Assembly: GCA_021030905.1 (NCBI GenBank)
Contig: JAGFMI010000026.1
Coordinates: forward strand, 493,729 to 557,728
Reading direction: 5' to 3'
Length of the DNA stretch: 64,000 bases
Source of the DNA: Pyrenula massariospora
Lineage: Eukaryota > Ascomycota > Eurotiomycetes > Pyrenulales > Pyrenulaceae
The notes under the pieces are model-generated. The model was given only the letters and a program-made list of their open reading frames with translations, ran no database searches and was not told the origin of the DNA. This document shows positions 1 through 11,149 of this stretch, one piece after another (the first letter of the stretch is position 1; each line of letters starts with the position of its first letter). Made by a program: the position numbers and the translations under genes.

Positions 1-289
1 ATCTTACAGGATCAGCCTGTGACATAGGTGCATATATAGACCTAATACCCTATGCCGTACTTAAATTGATCACTCCCTATATGGTTGCTTAGTACTCGTT
101 CCGTAACGCAGAAATGCGGAGTTAGAGCGTGGCCGCATAGGCATAGTGCGTGTCCCTTGCTGCTCGCCCACTTCACGTTTCGGCTGCATGGGGAAGATGA
201 GCGTTATCTGACAACCCAAGTCGAGGTAGCTTTTAAAGCTTTGAGGACGCCGGACCAGCGATCATGAGCTAGGCATAATCACCATAGAT

Positions 290-1029
290 ATGCCTACTGC
301 TATCGTTACTGGAGCAAACTCTGGCATCGGCCATGCGTTCGCAGAGGTCTTGATCAAAGAGGTATGCAAGCCCTTCTTCTGTGATCCATTCTAACAACCT
401 AGGGCTACGATGTGATAGCTGTGGACATCAAACTTGGCGAGAAGATCAACACGCTCGAATGTCTAAGGCAGGAGCTAGACGTGGGCTCTCCTAAGTCGAT
501 CGCTGCGTTCAAAGCAGGCGTTGGAGACAAGCCAATAGACCTCCTTCTCAACATCGCCGGTGTCATGTCGCCATTCAGTACCGATGCCCTCTCTTCAGTC
601 TCTCTGGACGTTCTTGAACACACGTTTACCACAAACACCTACGGCCCTCTTCTCCTTACCCAGGCGCTCCTACCAAACGTACTAGCCGCTGCTTCGCCCG
701 AACACCCAGCATATCTAGGCTTTATGTCTTCCCGAGTTGGCAGCATCGCAGATAACAGCACAGGAGGCTCGTATGCCTATAGAGCATCAAAAGCAGCTCT
801 CAATAGCATCTGCAAGTCCATGAGCGTGGAGCTGAAAGACAAGAATACCATCGTGGTCATCATGCACCCAGGATTCGTCAAAAGTGGGTTGCTTCCAGGC
901 GTACCTCCACATCCAGAGTCTGTGATGCCAGAGGAAGCGGCGGGAAAGCTGTGGAATGTATTGAAAGGCAAGACTATAAATGATACGGGTAAGTTCTGGC
1001 ATCGGGAAGGTTATGAATTGCCATGGTGA
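290..1029 (+). CDS. Short-chain dehydrogenase/reductase (CsgA-like SDR)
   Basis: Predicted NAD(P)-dependent oxidoreductase of about 232 residues; substrate unknown. Two exons: 290-361 and 403-1029, joined across a 41 bp intron (donor GTATGC, branch-like CTAAC, acceptor CTAG). The short first exon carries the cofactor motif TGANSGIG near residues 7-14, which fixes the start at 290. Exon 2 has the structural NIAGV motif, a catalytic Ser in MSSRVGSI and the YRASK (YxxxK) active site. Length matches small classical SDRs. It lies about 18 kb outside the polyketide cluster and next to a decayed glycosidase, so there is no reason to give it a cluster role. SDR identity is secure; specific function is not. 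Confidence 0.85.
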
Positions 1030-2102
1030 TGCTGGTGGGAGGGGTCATTTTGAATGTATTTTGAAAGCTCTACATGTCTAAGAAATGGATATATTTTTTG
1101 AAGCGACGAATCTGCCTAGTGACATCCCGCTGGAGACATTTCTACCGAAGATGCTCGTGAGCGACTCTAAATTTACAAAGTGGCTGACTGGATGCTTGTT
1201 CCGTGATAGAGATTTCCTATACTAGTTTCATCTAGCATCTTCATGCCTCAAGAAGTAATGAATTAGGCACTGAGACTAGCTTGTCCTTTAATTGGGCTAC
1301 CTTTATCAAACTCAATGTGGAAATTGATCAATCAAAAAAAAATCGAGGCAGTTACTGCGCACGCAAATGCTGAAGAAAAGTGATAATTTGGCACCAGGTA
1401 CTGTACTCAGGATGGACTTTCGGCTGGAGCAGTACATGGTTGTGTTGAACAAATCCAGCTACACTCAATCTGCCGGCAAAAATACCGTCGGAGCCGTACC
1501 GCGAGGTATCGACATATCTAAACTTCGAGCAAATCGGAATTCTCGGTATGATGATTTGATAGAAGATATAAAGTGATGAAAAACAGGAGGGGCTCCTTAT
1601 TCGAGCCGTCTTGCGGGCGGAGACGGCAGGAGGACAGTGTCTCGAGTCCGAGGCTGTTTGGACTCTGTATCTTTATGGGAAACCTCGTTCCTTACAACAC
1701 AACACTGAATGCTGGGCTCGGGATATTTCTGGTTGTCATGCCCTAGTCAATCAATGCTATGACTCATCGAGTCGATAGAATCACTGATATCTCCCATGCA
1801 TTTCCTCGAACAGAACCAAGCCTTCGTACTGTACAATCGTTGGTGGGAAAACGCCACAAGCAATAAGCTCCCTCTCGTACATTTTCGAGAGAGCAAAAGT
1901 AACTACAGTTGGTTTTGAATTCTAAGAGGCTCTGCAAGATATTTCGTCCCCGCAATTTCTTCCTTCACATTACATGTGCGCGTTAGGATGGTGTTGCATC
2001 CCTCTATGCTTTCCGCCTTGAGGTCTTTTCGAGTGTTTGGTTTAAATGCTGATCGTGAGCAAATTCTTGAAACTTGATAAAATCTCTTCTGGTGGTTTTA
2101 GT
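1030..2102. other. Intergenic, no convincing gene
   Basis: Only short open frames are seen. One ATG-less frame at about 1572-1757 encodes a Cys/Trp-containing stretch (includes CLESEAVWTLYLYGK) that ends in a stop. It looks more protein-like than its surroundings and may be a remnant, but I cannot assign a family. Confidence 0.4.
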
Positions 2103-3401
2103 GTGACTGCCCTCCCTGTCACCACTATGGACTCCAAGGAACTTGTTACTCGTGCTGATCCCAGTCTTGTGGGATGACTAGAGGTCTTCCTTCTCAGTAA
2201 ATAGCCGGAGGCATATTCCTACAGAAGTAATGGGAACAACGACACTTCCTTCAATGTTCGGAACAATGGCCTGCTAATTCTCACCCCGACTCTAGGTATG
2301 AAAGAGGTTCGTGATCCATCCATAATCAAAGGTGGTGGAAAAGAGGCAGGAAACAAAAGGTATAGCATTGGCACAGACCTAGACATTGCAAACATGAGAG
2401 ATCAGATAAGATTGCTTCGATCCAATACAATGTGGACGCTAATTTACTGAAGACTACCTAGGATGCATCTCAGCGGAAAAGCTCTCATTATCCATGTCTA
2501 GGAAAGCACCGGCTCGGTAAATTGGAGAACGTAGCGTCTTGTGAAGATTGGGAGCGACACGGCTGGAATTTGGTGGGCTCCTGATGCTATCTGGGATGCT
2601 GGCAAAGGCTTGTTACGATTTTTCTCCTACGTTGTTTGTACTAAAGACAAGTAGATCAATATATGGTCTTCTGGGCATTAAGATTTGTATGTCACCCGTC
2701 CAGACCAATCTGCGCCTTCTGACCTAAAGAATGGCGCTCTGCATCGGACACCGCACATTCTGGCTCTTCCAGCGCTGATGAGACTCGCTATGCTTATACT
2801 ACTGTGGTCACAGGCCTATTAAATTTTAGCGGCCTCCACTGCCCCATGGCGTTTTACATACACGTACAATTCTTCCAGCCGGTTTCGACAGCTTATTCTG
2901 AAATATATACGTCTAATAACCAACATTACAGAAGACCCACTAAAATTTAATAGACCTGAGACGTAGTAATGACTTCAAGAATTTCTCCGCTCCGCAAACA
3001 TATATCAACGTTTCTTCTACCTCAGTGATCGATTTTGTGCTCCTTCCAATCAGCGGCAACATTTATGCGCGATTTATCAAAAATGAAATGGCGACAAATG
3101 TGTATATGGAAAGCTCCGATACAGGTCTCTTTCGACTAAGGGGGAGGTACGGCATTTATCCACAATGAAGTAGAGGAACCGTACGTTCACTGGGACAATG
3201 CCACCCCTGAAAAGGCGAAACCTCTGCTCGATCACTTCGGTAGTGATGGATATCACCTTTTCACCTTGGCGAACCTCAACACAATCGCCATGGGCGGATG
3301 CTGATCGCAAAAACTCCGCAACTAACTTGAGGAATGGGTCCGTCCTAGGCGTCACGCAAGCTCAATATAATGCTCTACAGGCCAAGTGGGGCCGAGGGTG
3401 A
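2103..3401 (+). pseudogene. Decayed GH43-type glycoside hydrolase (arabinanase-like)
   Basis: Conceptual reading across three frames gives successive blocks typical of fungal GH43 enzymes that cleave arabinose-containing polysaccharides: SNGNNDTSF and TPTLG, then VRDPSIIKGGG with IGTDLDIA (about 2297-2390), TTxDASQR, ESTGSVNW, SDTAGIWWAPDAIWDAGKG (about 2550-2610), RYAYTT (about 2788-2803), DFKNFSAPQTYI (from 2971), SVIDFVLLP, ARFIKNEMATNVYMESSDTGLF, HNEVEEPYVHWDNA, and finally WADADR...LGVTQAQYNALQAKWG up to the stop at 3401. The order is that of the family. The gene is broken by in-frame stops (TGA at 2175 where Trp is expected, TAG where Gln or Trp is expected), several frameshifts and an insertion of about 167 bp after RYAYTT. 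The stop changes are C:G to T:A transitions, consistent with mild RIP. Family identification is from remembered GH43 patterns, not a search. Confidence 0.72.
2804..2970. mobile_element. Short inverted-repeat insertion (MITE-like) inside the GH43 pseudogene
   Basis: Arms at 2807-2832 and 2937-2962 are inverted copies, 23 of 26 matching; two of the three differences are C/T transitions. The central perfect part is CTATTAAATTTTAG. The GH43 reading frame stops at RYAYTT (2803) and resumes with DFKNF at 2971, so the inverted-repeat segment is the inserted DNA. It has no coding capacity. I could not define a clean target-site duplication. Confidence 0.6.
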
Positions 3402-4035
3402 AAGGATGGTCCCACCAGAATTCGGATACACCGAAGTCATCGGTAAATGATACAGACACGGCCGATCTAGCGGATGTGACAATGCTGAGGACTCTCCTGT
3501 CATGTTGCTGCTTTGAAATAATATGTATGCCAGATGCATACCATGGTTGAGTCTATATCTTGTAGCTCCTTAGGCTCATTGCCATTGCGCGTGTAACGGC
3601 GTACCATGGGTCGTTAATCAATTGATCGGGAGACATTAAGGCCATTGTATAATGCTTCACTTTCCTCACGATTCTGAGCTCGGAAATCATGTCTGAATCT
3701 CTTCTCGCTATGACTCTCATTCTGGCACGGCTCTGTAGCCCAATACCAGAGACATCCCTATATTCCGGGATCAGAGAATGAGACATCAGATTTTAGCTCT
3801 CATTCCATCGTACATTTGAATTTTTCATTGAGACACGGCGGATCAAATGTCTCCACATCGAACATAGAGGGTATCTCGTTCAACGCAGTACAAATTACCG
3901 CTCGTTCAACGCCATCAGAAGGATGACTCTCAGTGGTAGCGCCATCCAACAAAGTAAGCTTGGATGAGCGGTGACCCTCCGTATTAGTAGTTTTCCATTG
4001 TTTGTTAACACTGTCAATCTGGCACCATAGCCGGA
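3402..4035. other. Intergenic, nothing recognised
   Basis: No conserved motif or convincing reading frame on either strand. It separates the GH43 remnant from the 3' end of the leftward membrane protein gene. Confidence 0.5.
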
Positions 4036-5449
4036 TCACCAAGCCCGCGGTGCAGATCGACGCTCCTCCTCGCTGCGTACCATAACCTCGGTCTGAACGC
4101 GAATCCTCCCTATTTCGGGGTCCAGATGCTTTTGTATGCCTTGTTCCGCGCCATTGTGAGCCAAGCCCTTCAATTCCACGTCACTAATGTTATCGAAATT
4201 ACTTTCTTCATCGTTAGTTCGTTCGGACATGCGCGCAAAGCCAGTTTTCCCGCCAGAACTCCCAGTAGTATTGTGGAACGAGTATTGTTTGCCCTTGTTG
4301 CTGGAGAGTTTGGAATTGTTCTTGAAGAAGCCCATGAACAGAGGCCGCAACAGTGGTAGATTGCCACAGATAATACCGACCGTGACCTCGGTAGTAGTCC
4401 AGATGCCCGGGAGCAATTGCGAGTCTGTGAAGGTAAGCTAATTAATTTCATAGCCCGCAATGACGGACAAGGTTTGGCCTACAGGTGAAATCTCGCTTGT
4501 TGAGTTTGAGGAGAGCAAGGAATCGTACGACACTAATGACGCATACGCTAGATCAGGATGTGTTAGTAAGAGTGAGGAGAGACGTTCGCGAGGGAGGACC
4601 CACAAGATACCGATGGCGAAAATCGCCATGAGGGCAATCTTACGCCTCATGTCTATCTGCAGCTTCCAGATATGCGGCATAGGCATAAGGATGATAACTA
4701 TGTCAAAAGCGGTCGAGAAGGCACCATTTCCAACAGCGATCGGTCCAATATCAGAACAGTGGCCGCCTTTGATGGTCTTGTCCCAGAAGAAAGCGGCTGG
4801 CACACACACAAGAACGTTCGTTATGAGTGCAACGATCCCCCAGATGATCACTAACACAATGATGGTCCAACTAAATATCCGGAACTTCTTTCCTGGAAAC
4901 AAGCGCATGTAAAATAATACGATGGCGGTTTTGAGAAAGACCTCGCCAGGTTGGTATGCAATTTTGCCAATGAAGAAGGCCTGAACACAAAAATAATAAT
5001 CAGTATATCGATAACCTCCTTATAACCGTAAGGAGATGGCATTTCACCTTCTGAAAGTTCTCTCGCTCTGCAGGGCTGACCCACTGTTCATGCTTACCAA
5101 GGCCGTAACTGAGAGCTGGAAAGCGTGAGTCCATGAGGTCTGAAAGGTTTACGCCATAAGAGTGCCTACCGAGATATTGTCCAATCATGGCCATATAGGC
5201 GACCAGGAGCGCGAGTGTCATGCATATATCATCCGCCATGATCGATTGACGAGTCATGCGGCGAACAAGATATCGGGCCAGAGTCGTCGTCGTTGACATG
5301 ATCAATAAAACTGTAGTGACTCCAAGGATGAGCCGTCGATTGTGAAGATAGTCGGGGACATCCCCAGGTGGGATGTTGTAGGGGTTGTCAAAATTGGGAT
5401 GAAGATATGGAGTCGTTCCCTCGGGCATCTTTGCGGTATAGAAATGCAC
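4036..5449 (-). CDS. Seven-helix integral membrane protein (Pth11-like rhodopsin domain)
   Basis: Plasma-membrane protein of the fungal rhodopsin-domain/Pth11-like group; some members act as receptors, but no ligand can be inferred. Exon 1 is 5449-5048 and a 67 bp intron ends at 4981 (donor GTGAAA, acceptor TTCAG). Exon 1 holds the first helices, MADDICMTLALLVAYM and the conserved GRHSYGVN loop. Exon 2 from 4980 carries FLKTAIVLFYMRLFP and a series of hydrophobic segments including FDIVIILMPMPHIWKL. The last exon contains TTEVTVGIICGNLPLLRPLF, the family's terminal helix, followed by a charged tail with IRVQTEVMV and a stop at 4036. A second intron must join the frames around 4440-4410; its donor is not resolved. 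ATG at 5428 is an alternative start. Confidence 0.78.
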
Positions 5450-8199
5450 AACTTTCTATTAGATCTCTTGGATCGATAATCGTGAAGGCTTTCGATGACG
5501 ACGCTCCAGGCGCCAGCGCTAGGAACCCTTTTTGCAGCTCTTCAAGAGCAGGTCAAACTAAAGCCTGCAGCAGGACTAATTATGTATAAGTGTCGCAATA
5601 GAAATCTCGAACGAAGAGCAGAACCGATGTACACATCCGAGACAAAGGGACGGTAATGCCAACACTGTCTGACACCTCTGGGAATCATAGATTATATGGA
5701 CTGTGCGTCCTTTTTTGTTCTTAGCCGAAATGGTGCAAAAGAATGTTTAGATTCAGGTACATGATATCTGGTGCATAAAGGCTGGGTCCTCGGCCATTCG
5801 GGACGAGTCAGAAGCCCGTTGAAAGTCAATTCAGGGATTACAGCATCAAGGACGATAAGAGCAGGCATAAAGGGAAGGGTTTGCAACAAGAAAGGTTTCT
5901 CAGTGGCTGTATGCCACCGAGACCAGGAAGCGGGCCGAGTGGCTCGGGGCGATATTGAGACATGGAACGAAGTTAGGCCATGTATCCCAGAATAGGGCAA
6001 GATGTTCAATCAATCTCATCACAGTCAGCACCTTACCACCAGATCAGATAACAGTGACCAGGGACGGGCATGTCACGGTCACTTCGCGAGCCCAGTGGCC
6101 CCCCAAGTGCTCGCAATTATTACCTTGAAGCAGTTGGCCTTGATCGTTGGTCTGATGGCATGGAACATAGCTGATACACATTTTACAAATTGACAGTGAT
6201 AAGTATGCGCCCATTCGCCGTCGATTAGACTGGCTGGACGTAGCGTCGTATGATCCTCACAAGATATTTGCTCATTCATTTTGTGAGGCCCACGTTTCGC
6301 TGAAGATGGAAGCTCAAGTCGAGAGGAGCGAAAATGCGAGGCTTGGGCTAAGCTTGCGCCGAGGACGCCACCAATGAGCTTGAGAGGCTTGACGTGAGCT
6401 TGTCAATGCTTGGTTCGCTACAGCTGCTTGGCCAGGGATCAGATACCCATGCCGTTATGCCTAATGCGCTGTAGACCGGGCGGGTGATTTCATTTCATCA
6501 AGGACCAGGGGCGTGGGTATGTGAATCCACCAGCATCATGTCGCCGCTGTGCTGCCAGTGTCAGTGGGAGCTCCGGCCGGACTAACGGGGGTCCGGTGGC
6601 TTAGCGGGCGATCCCGGAAGCGTTCCCCGGCGCAGCGTCACGGCACGCGCGGGCCATTGGCCAAGCTGCCAAGCAGGAGCAGGGCCGAAACGCACCGCCC
6701 GAAAGCCTAATCTGACATGGGGTGGGATTAGGGTTTATTCTCCTCGAGCACGGCGACTAACATCGCACATGGGATGCACTACGTACTCCTCCACCAACTC
6801 CACCAGCGTCAGTTACAAGGTATCCAGGAACGTTGCATTGTCCTTTTGCCAATCTTCTCCCGAAATTTCCGTTGCACCGATCGCCTATCCCCCCGCGCGG
6901 TGGACTGCTTTTTTCGGCTGCGAGGCGTCTCTGCTCTGTCGCACGCCCTAAGGCGTATTGGAGACGCCATTGTTACACAACGCCAATCCAGAGGGTCTCG
7001 AAATGATTGGAGTATTCAGGAACCCCTCATTTGGGCCATTCTACAGCGGCGAAGCCTGCCGTGACCGTCACCGTAGATCTCGAAGCTTTGCAACATGGCG
7101 CCGCCATGGCGGCTCTGTAAGGTACATCCTACAAAGTGGCTCCCAACTCCCATCTAGACAACACTTACTTCATCATTCGTACCGTTCCCGTCTCGCCAAG
7201 ACATGTGCAGACGGCATGGCTTACGCGTTAATGATAACAGATAAGCCGGCCTCAGATTTCGGATCTGTAACCGAGCGTCTTTCCTACCACTAACGCGAGA
7301 GGGGCCAGGCGAGCTTTGGGGGCTGCTGCGGCACAGCTTGCTTGCGTCGAGTGGAGTTCTGGATTGCGGAGTGACTAAATGCTCGCGTTGACCCAGAACG
7401 CGACACAGCATTGTAACTGGGTGCCGAGATTGCAATAACGAAATGAAGGACTAAGGCATTGCGCAACAGCTGCCCAGTCGACATCGGCAAGAAATGAAGG
7501 GTTTGCGGCTGGTTGGTGCACTCACTTCTTCTCCGCTAACATACCCAGTCGATTGCGCAGAAACGCAACTCGCTAAGAGCACGCTAGTATCCACCAGCTG
7601 CCTCCGGCGCAGACGGCCTTGGCGATGTCTGCACTACATTCACCTGGAGTTGCCATCGATGGAGAGATAAGGGTCCTTTGATATAACATCGCAAAAGGTA
7701 CGCCTCCTCACGTAACAGGCTCACAGCTTACCGTCTAAGGGTTGGTGTTTCAAGCCCCCTTGCCGGCCTTGCTTCCAGTACTATGAGTTTCACGTCCCCC
7801 ACCTGCTCCCTGTTATCGACTAGGTATGTTACTACCGATGCATTGAGCCGCTATGTACCTCGCTTTTCTAGAAGCCGGCTATTCCTGCTGTAGAAACCAT
7901 CCTCTCCTTAGGACATGCGTGTACTCTACGTGAACGTGGCAGCCGGCCCCTTCCAACTCTACCTTATATCGCTGTCGGCCACGTGCACATCCCTTCATCT
8001 CTCGCTCAGCCATTTCCATCCCCTCCAAACTCTCACTTGCTGGCCGCCCCCTCGCTATTACCTTTGCGCATATTGCTACATACGCATTTAGTGTTCAGAG
8101 CTGCATACCAGACCTTTCAGCCCTACGCACCTCCCATCTTGTAGGCTTGTTTCAATCTCTTACAGAATCTCAACCTTTGCGACGCGGGACAATCCTTCC
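5450..8199. other. Long intergenic region (2.75 kb), no gene recognised
   Basis: Many short open frames on both strands but none with recognisable motifs or plausible splice partners. About 6540-6760 is distinctly GC-rich. The final few hundred bases before 8200 are pyrimidine-rich with CT runs, as in fungal promoters, and probably drive the MFS gene. Confidence 0.45.
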
Positions 8200-10048
8200 A
8201 TGGAGAAATCTCCTGCACTCGAGGAGGCTGGTCCTCCCAGCCCGAGTTTGAAGGGTGATTCGAGCACAGTGACATTGATTCCACGTCCTCTGGATGACAA
8301 TCGGGATCCATTGGTATGAAAACGACTTTTTGATTTGAGAAAAGCATACTGATTAATGGCTATAGCTATGGAGCAATGGAAAGAAGTACAGGATGCTTGC
8401 TGTTTTGGTGTTCTGCATTTTCGCATCTTATTCTGCGCCTTCGGCTAGCCAGGCGAATATCAAGCAGCAAGCAAAACTCTACCATAAAGACACCACGGAG
8501 ATCTCCTATGGGGTACCATTTTTACCTTAAATGTTGCGCGAGAGAATGTCGTTGACTAAGCACATATGCTATAGGGCTCTGCGGCGACCACCGGTTTAGC
8601 GGTAGGGGGTTTCTTCTTTAACCCTCTCTCTCAGAGACTTGGTCGCCCTTCGGTTATCTTTTGGACTATACTGGCGACACTTGCATGCCAAGTTTGGGCC
8701 AGTCAATGTACCGGCAAGAATGACTACATCAGCTTTGTTCTCTCTCGATTCTTCGCTGGTTTCTTTGGAGCCTCTTCTGGTGTTGTTGCCCCAAGATTAG
8801 TCGTCGACATGTTCTTCCTTCATCAACGTGGCCGAGCTTTTACAGTCTTGCATCAAGGGTTGAACTGGGGAGTCGTTGTTGCACCGACTTTCTCTGCCTT
8901 CATCTCTGCCGAGGCCTATTGGACAGTTGAATGGTGGTGGAGTGTTGCGGTGCTCGGGACAGCAGCACTTCTAATGCTTGCTTTCGTCTATGAAACTCGC
9001 TTCATTCGGGAACCCGGCGCGGTCAATGTTACTCAGCCGCAAGGATTCTTGGCCAATCGCGTTGCAACATATTTTCCGGGCTATAAGGTCATTCCTCAAC
9101 AGCCTTGGATGGAGACGGTAGGAACTTTTCGACGACATTTTTATTAGAAAGGCTGACAAGAGATGTAGGCTAGAATTGCTATTCTGCCATTTGAGATTGG
9201 CCTGTCACCTGTCAGCATTTGTGTCGCTGCGTTCACTATCTTTAGTTTTGGTTGGTTTCCGGCTTCGAACACACTTACACCGGTTTATTTACAACGTCCT
9301 GTCGAGAAGGGTGGTTACGGTTTCACTGTGTTGCAGAACGCCCTCTGTAAGCTCTTCACCATCAATCACCAACCCGGTGAACTGTTCTAACGGCATGTGC
9401 TCAGTTACTTTCAATCACTGGGTAGGCTTAACGGCCGCTCTTATCTACAGCTATGCCGTTTCTGACCGTCTGCCACTCTATTTGGCGGCTCGAAATGGCG
9501 GCATTTGGAAGCCAGAGTACCGTCTCCATGTCCTTTGGTTTCCGTCTCTCATTGTGAGTCCAATCGGCTGGGGACTCTATGGTGCTTCCCTGCAGTATAA
9601 GCTGCATTGGGGGATCCTGGCGTTTGGCCATTTCCTCTGCACCTTCGGCAGCATTTCAGTGATAGCGATTTCCGTCACATATGCTGTCGAGTGCTTTACT
9701 AAATATCCTGCTGAAGCGAGCATTGTTCTTAACTTTGTAAGACCACCCCACCCCATCCTGGCCAAAGTGACCATTCTAAGCGAACGATCCGATTCAAGCA
9801 TGATTACTAACGTGCGGTTCTGGCAGTATCGATTGGCTTTCGGCCTGACTCTCCCGTTTTATGTTGATGAATGGGCCGATGCCGTTACGGTTGGCTGGGT
9901 GTGGGGTATCGCGGCTATACTCTGCGTGCTGTCCTTTGGATTCTGCATTCTTCTCATGTTCAAAGGGCACACAATCAGGTCTTACACGATTGCGAGACTG
10001 AGCACGACAGAGGAGGGTGAGAAGGTAGTTGAAAGCAAGAGTCCATGA
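8200..10048 (+). CDS. MFS transporter (DHA1-like, 12 TM)
   Basis: Predicted proton-driven membrane transporter of about 511 residues. Six exons are supported by GT-AG junctions that keep frame: 8200-8313, 8366-8512, 8575-9117, 9169-9346, 9405-9736, 9827-10048. The joined protein starts with a hydrophilic N-terminus, then DPLLWSNGKKYRMLAVLVF (typical NPxxW...KW entry to TM1), TTGLAVGGFFFNPLSQRLGRP (TM2 and the GRxx loop), RFFAGFFGASSGVVAPRLVVDMF (TM4 region), a charged central loop, and ends with YRLAFGLTLPFYVDEW and a last helix VGWVWGIAAILCVLSF. It lies directly upstream of the NRPS-like gene, same strand, 1.1 kb apart, and may export that enzyme's product. Substrate unknown. Confidence 0.86.
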
Positions 10049-11149
10049 ATTTGAGAGGCATCTCTTCTCGGCGAGGTTGCATCGATTTACAACTGTTATA
10101 TAGCCTGAATACTTTTTAGAGACATCATTCAAATGCTGGTGACGTGATGAAACAATATGCCTCTTTTGGTAATTTGCACTGACCGGTGCAATCGCAGCTC
10201 ATGGAATATATCCGTTGGCTATCCCTATCGCCCATATCTCGCGGCTAAGCAGCGTTGAACTGCTTTGCGTCCTTCATTGCCCTATCAAAGATGACGGCAA
10301 GCTATAGTTCATGCACATTCCTTAAGTGAGCCGACCTGACAAGGGCTCTTTGTGTCTCAACTCCAACAAGGTGCGACAAGTCATCAACACCCAACCGAGA
10401 GGCCTTGATCATCAATATCTCGGGTCCCCTATGACGACGGAACCAGGTTTGAATGGCATTATGCGGGATATCGGATGCGTGAAATCTGCGCTCTGTATAC
10501 CTAAAGCGTGAGATGTTCCGTAAGCTGGCCAGGTTGGTAGCTAGCAATGCAACATTTTCGCATTAATATTAGTACTGGGAAGCCGGAATTTGGCCGCCCC
10601 ACCCAAGTCGACCCCTCGACCACCCACAAGTTCCACACCAAGAAGATGTACAGCGTCTACTTCGCATGGGCACTTCGGAAGCTGGAGCAAGCCAGAGAGG
10701 ATGCCCAACCCTGGTCAGCCACTATAGTATTTGTTTTCGCCCTTTTTTCGGATATGGTTAAAGAGAGAAAGGGTTAGTCTCGGCTCTCAGCGAAACCTTT
10801 GGGACGACGATCCTCCTGTCTCTGCTGTCTAACCTGGGTCGGAAATGGACGGCCACGGCGTTGCTCTACAGTCCCGGGTGGTGCGGCACGGGATTGTATA
10901 GTTTACTGGCTCGGAAGCATTAGTCGCCTAGGTGGCATATGTGGCACATCGTTCTTTCAGAATGGCCTCTTGGTATTTAAGCCATTACTGCTAAAGGCCA
11001 CACCTACGCCGCTGAACTGCATCGAGAAGACCTGAGCCTGAATTCGGCGTCCAGTCTTCAGCATCAGCTGTAGCCCGAAAATCGTCAAACATTATTGTAC
11101 GATTGGCCTACTTCCTAGACAAAGACGCTCCTCACAAGCCGACTTCAGT
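10049..11149. other. Intergenic between MFS and NRPS-like gene
   Basis: No recognisable gene. Open frames at 10302-10547, 10547-10777 and 10799-11035 lack motifs and partner exons. It presumably holds the MFS 3' end and the NRPS-like promoter. Confidence 0.5.

Noticed and set aside
85-267. Rightward 60-codon open frame at the window start
   Set aside because: No motif, no splice partner, and it lies just upstream of the better supported SDR start.
290-1029. SDR as the missing CTB6-type reductase
   Set aside because: It belongs to the CsgA-like classical SDRs, is 18 kb from the cluster and is separated from it by unrelated genes.
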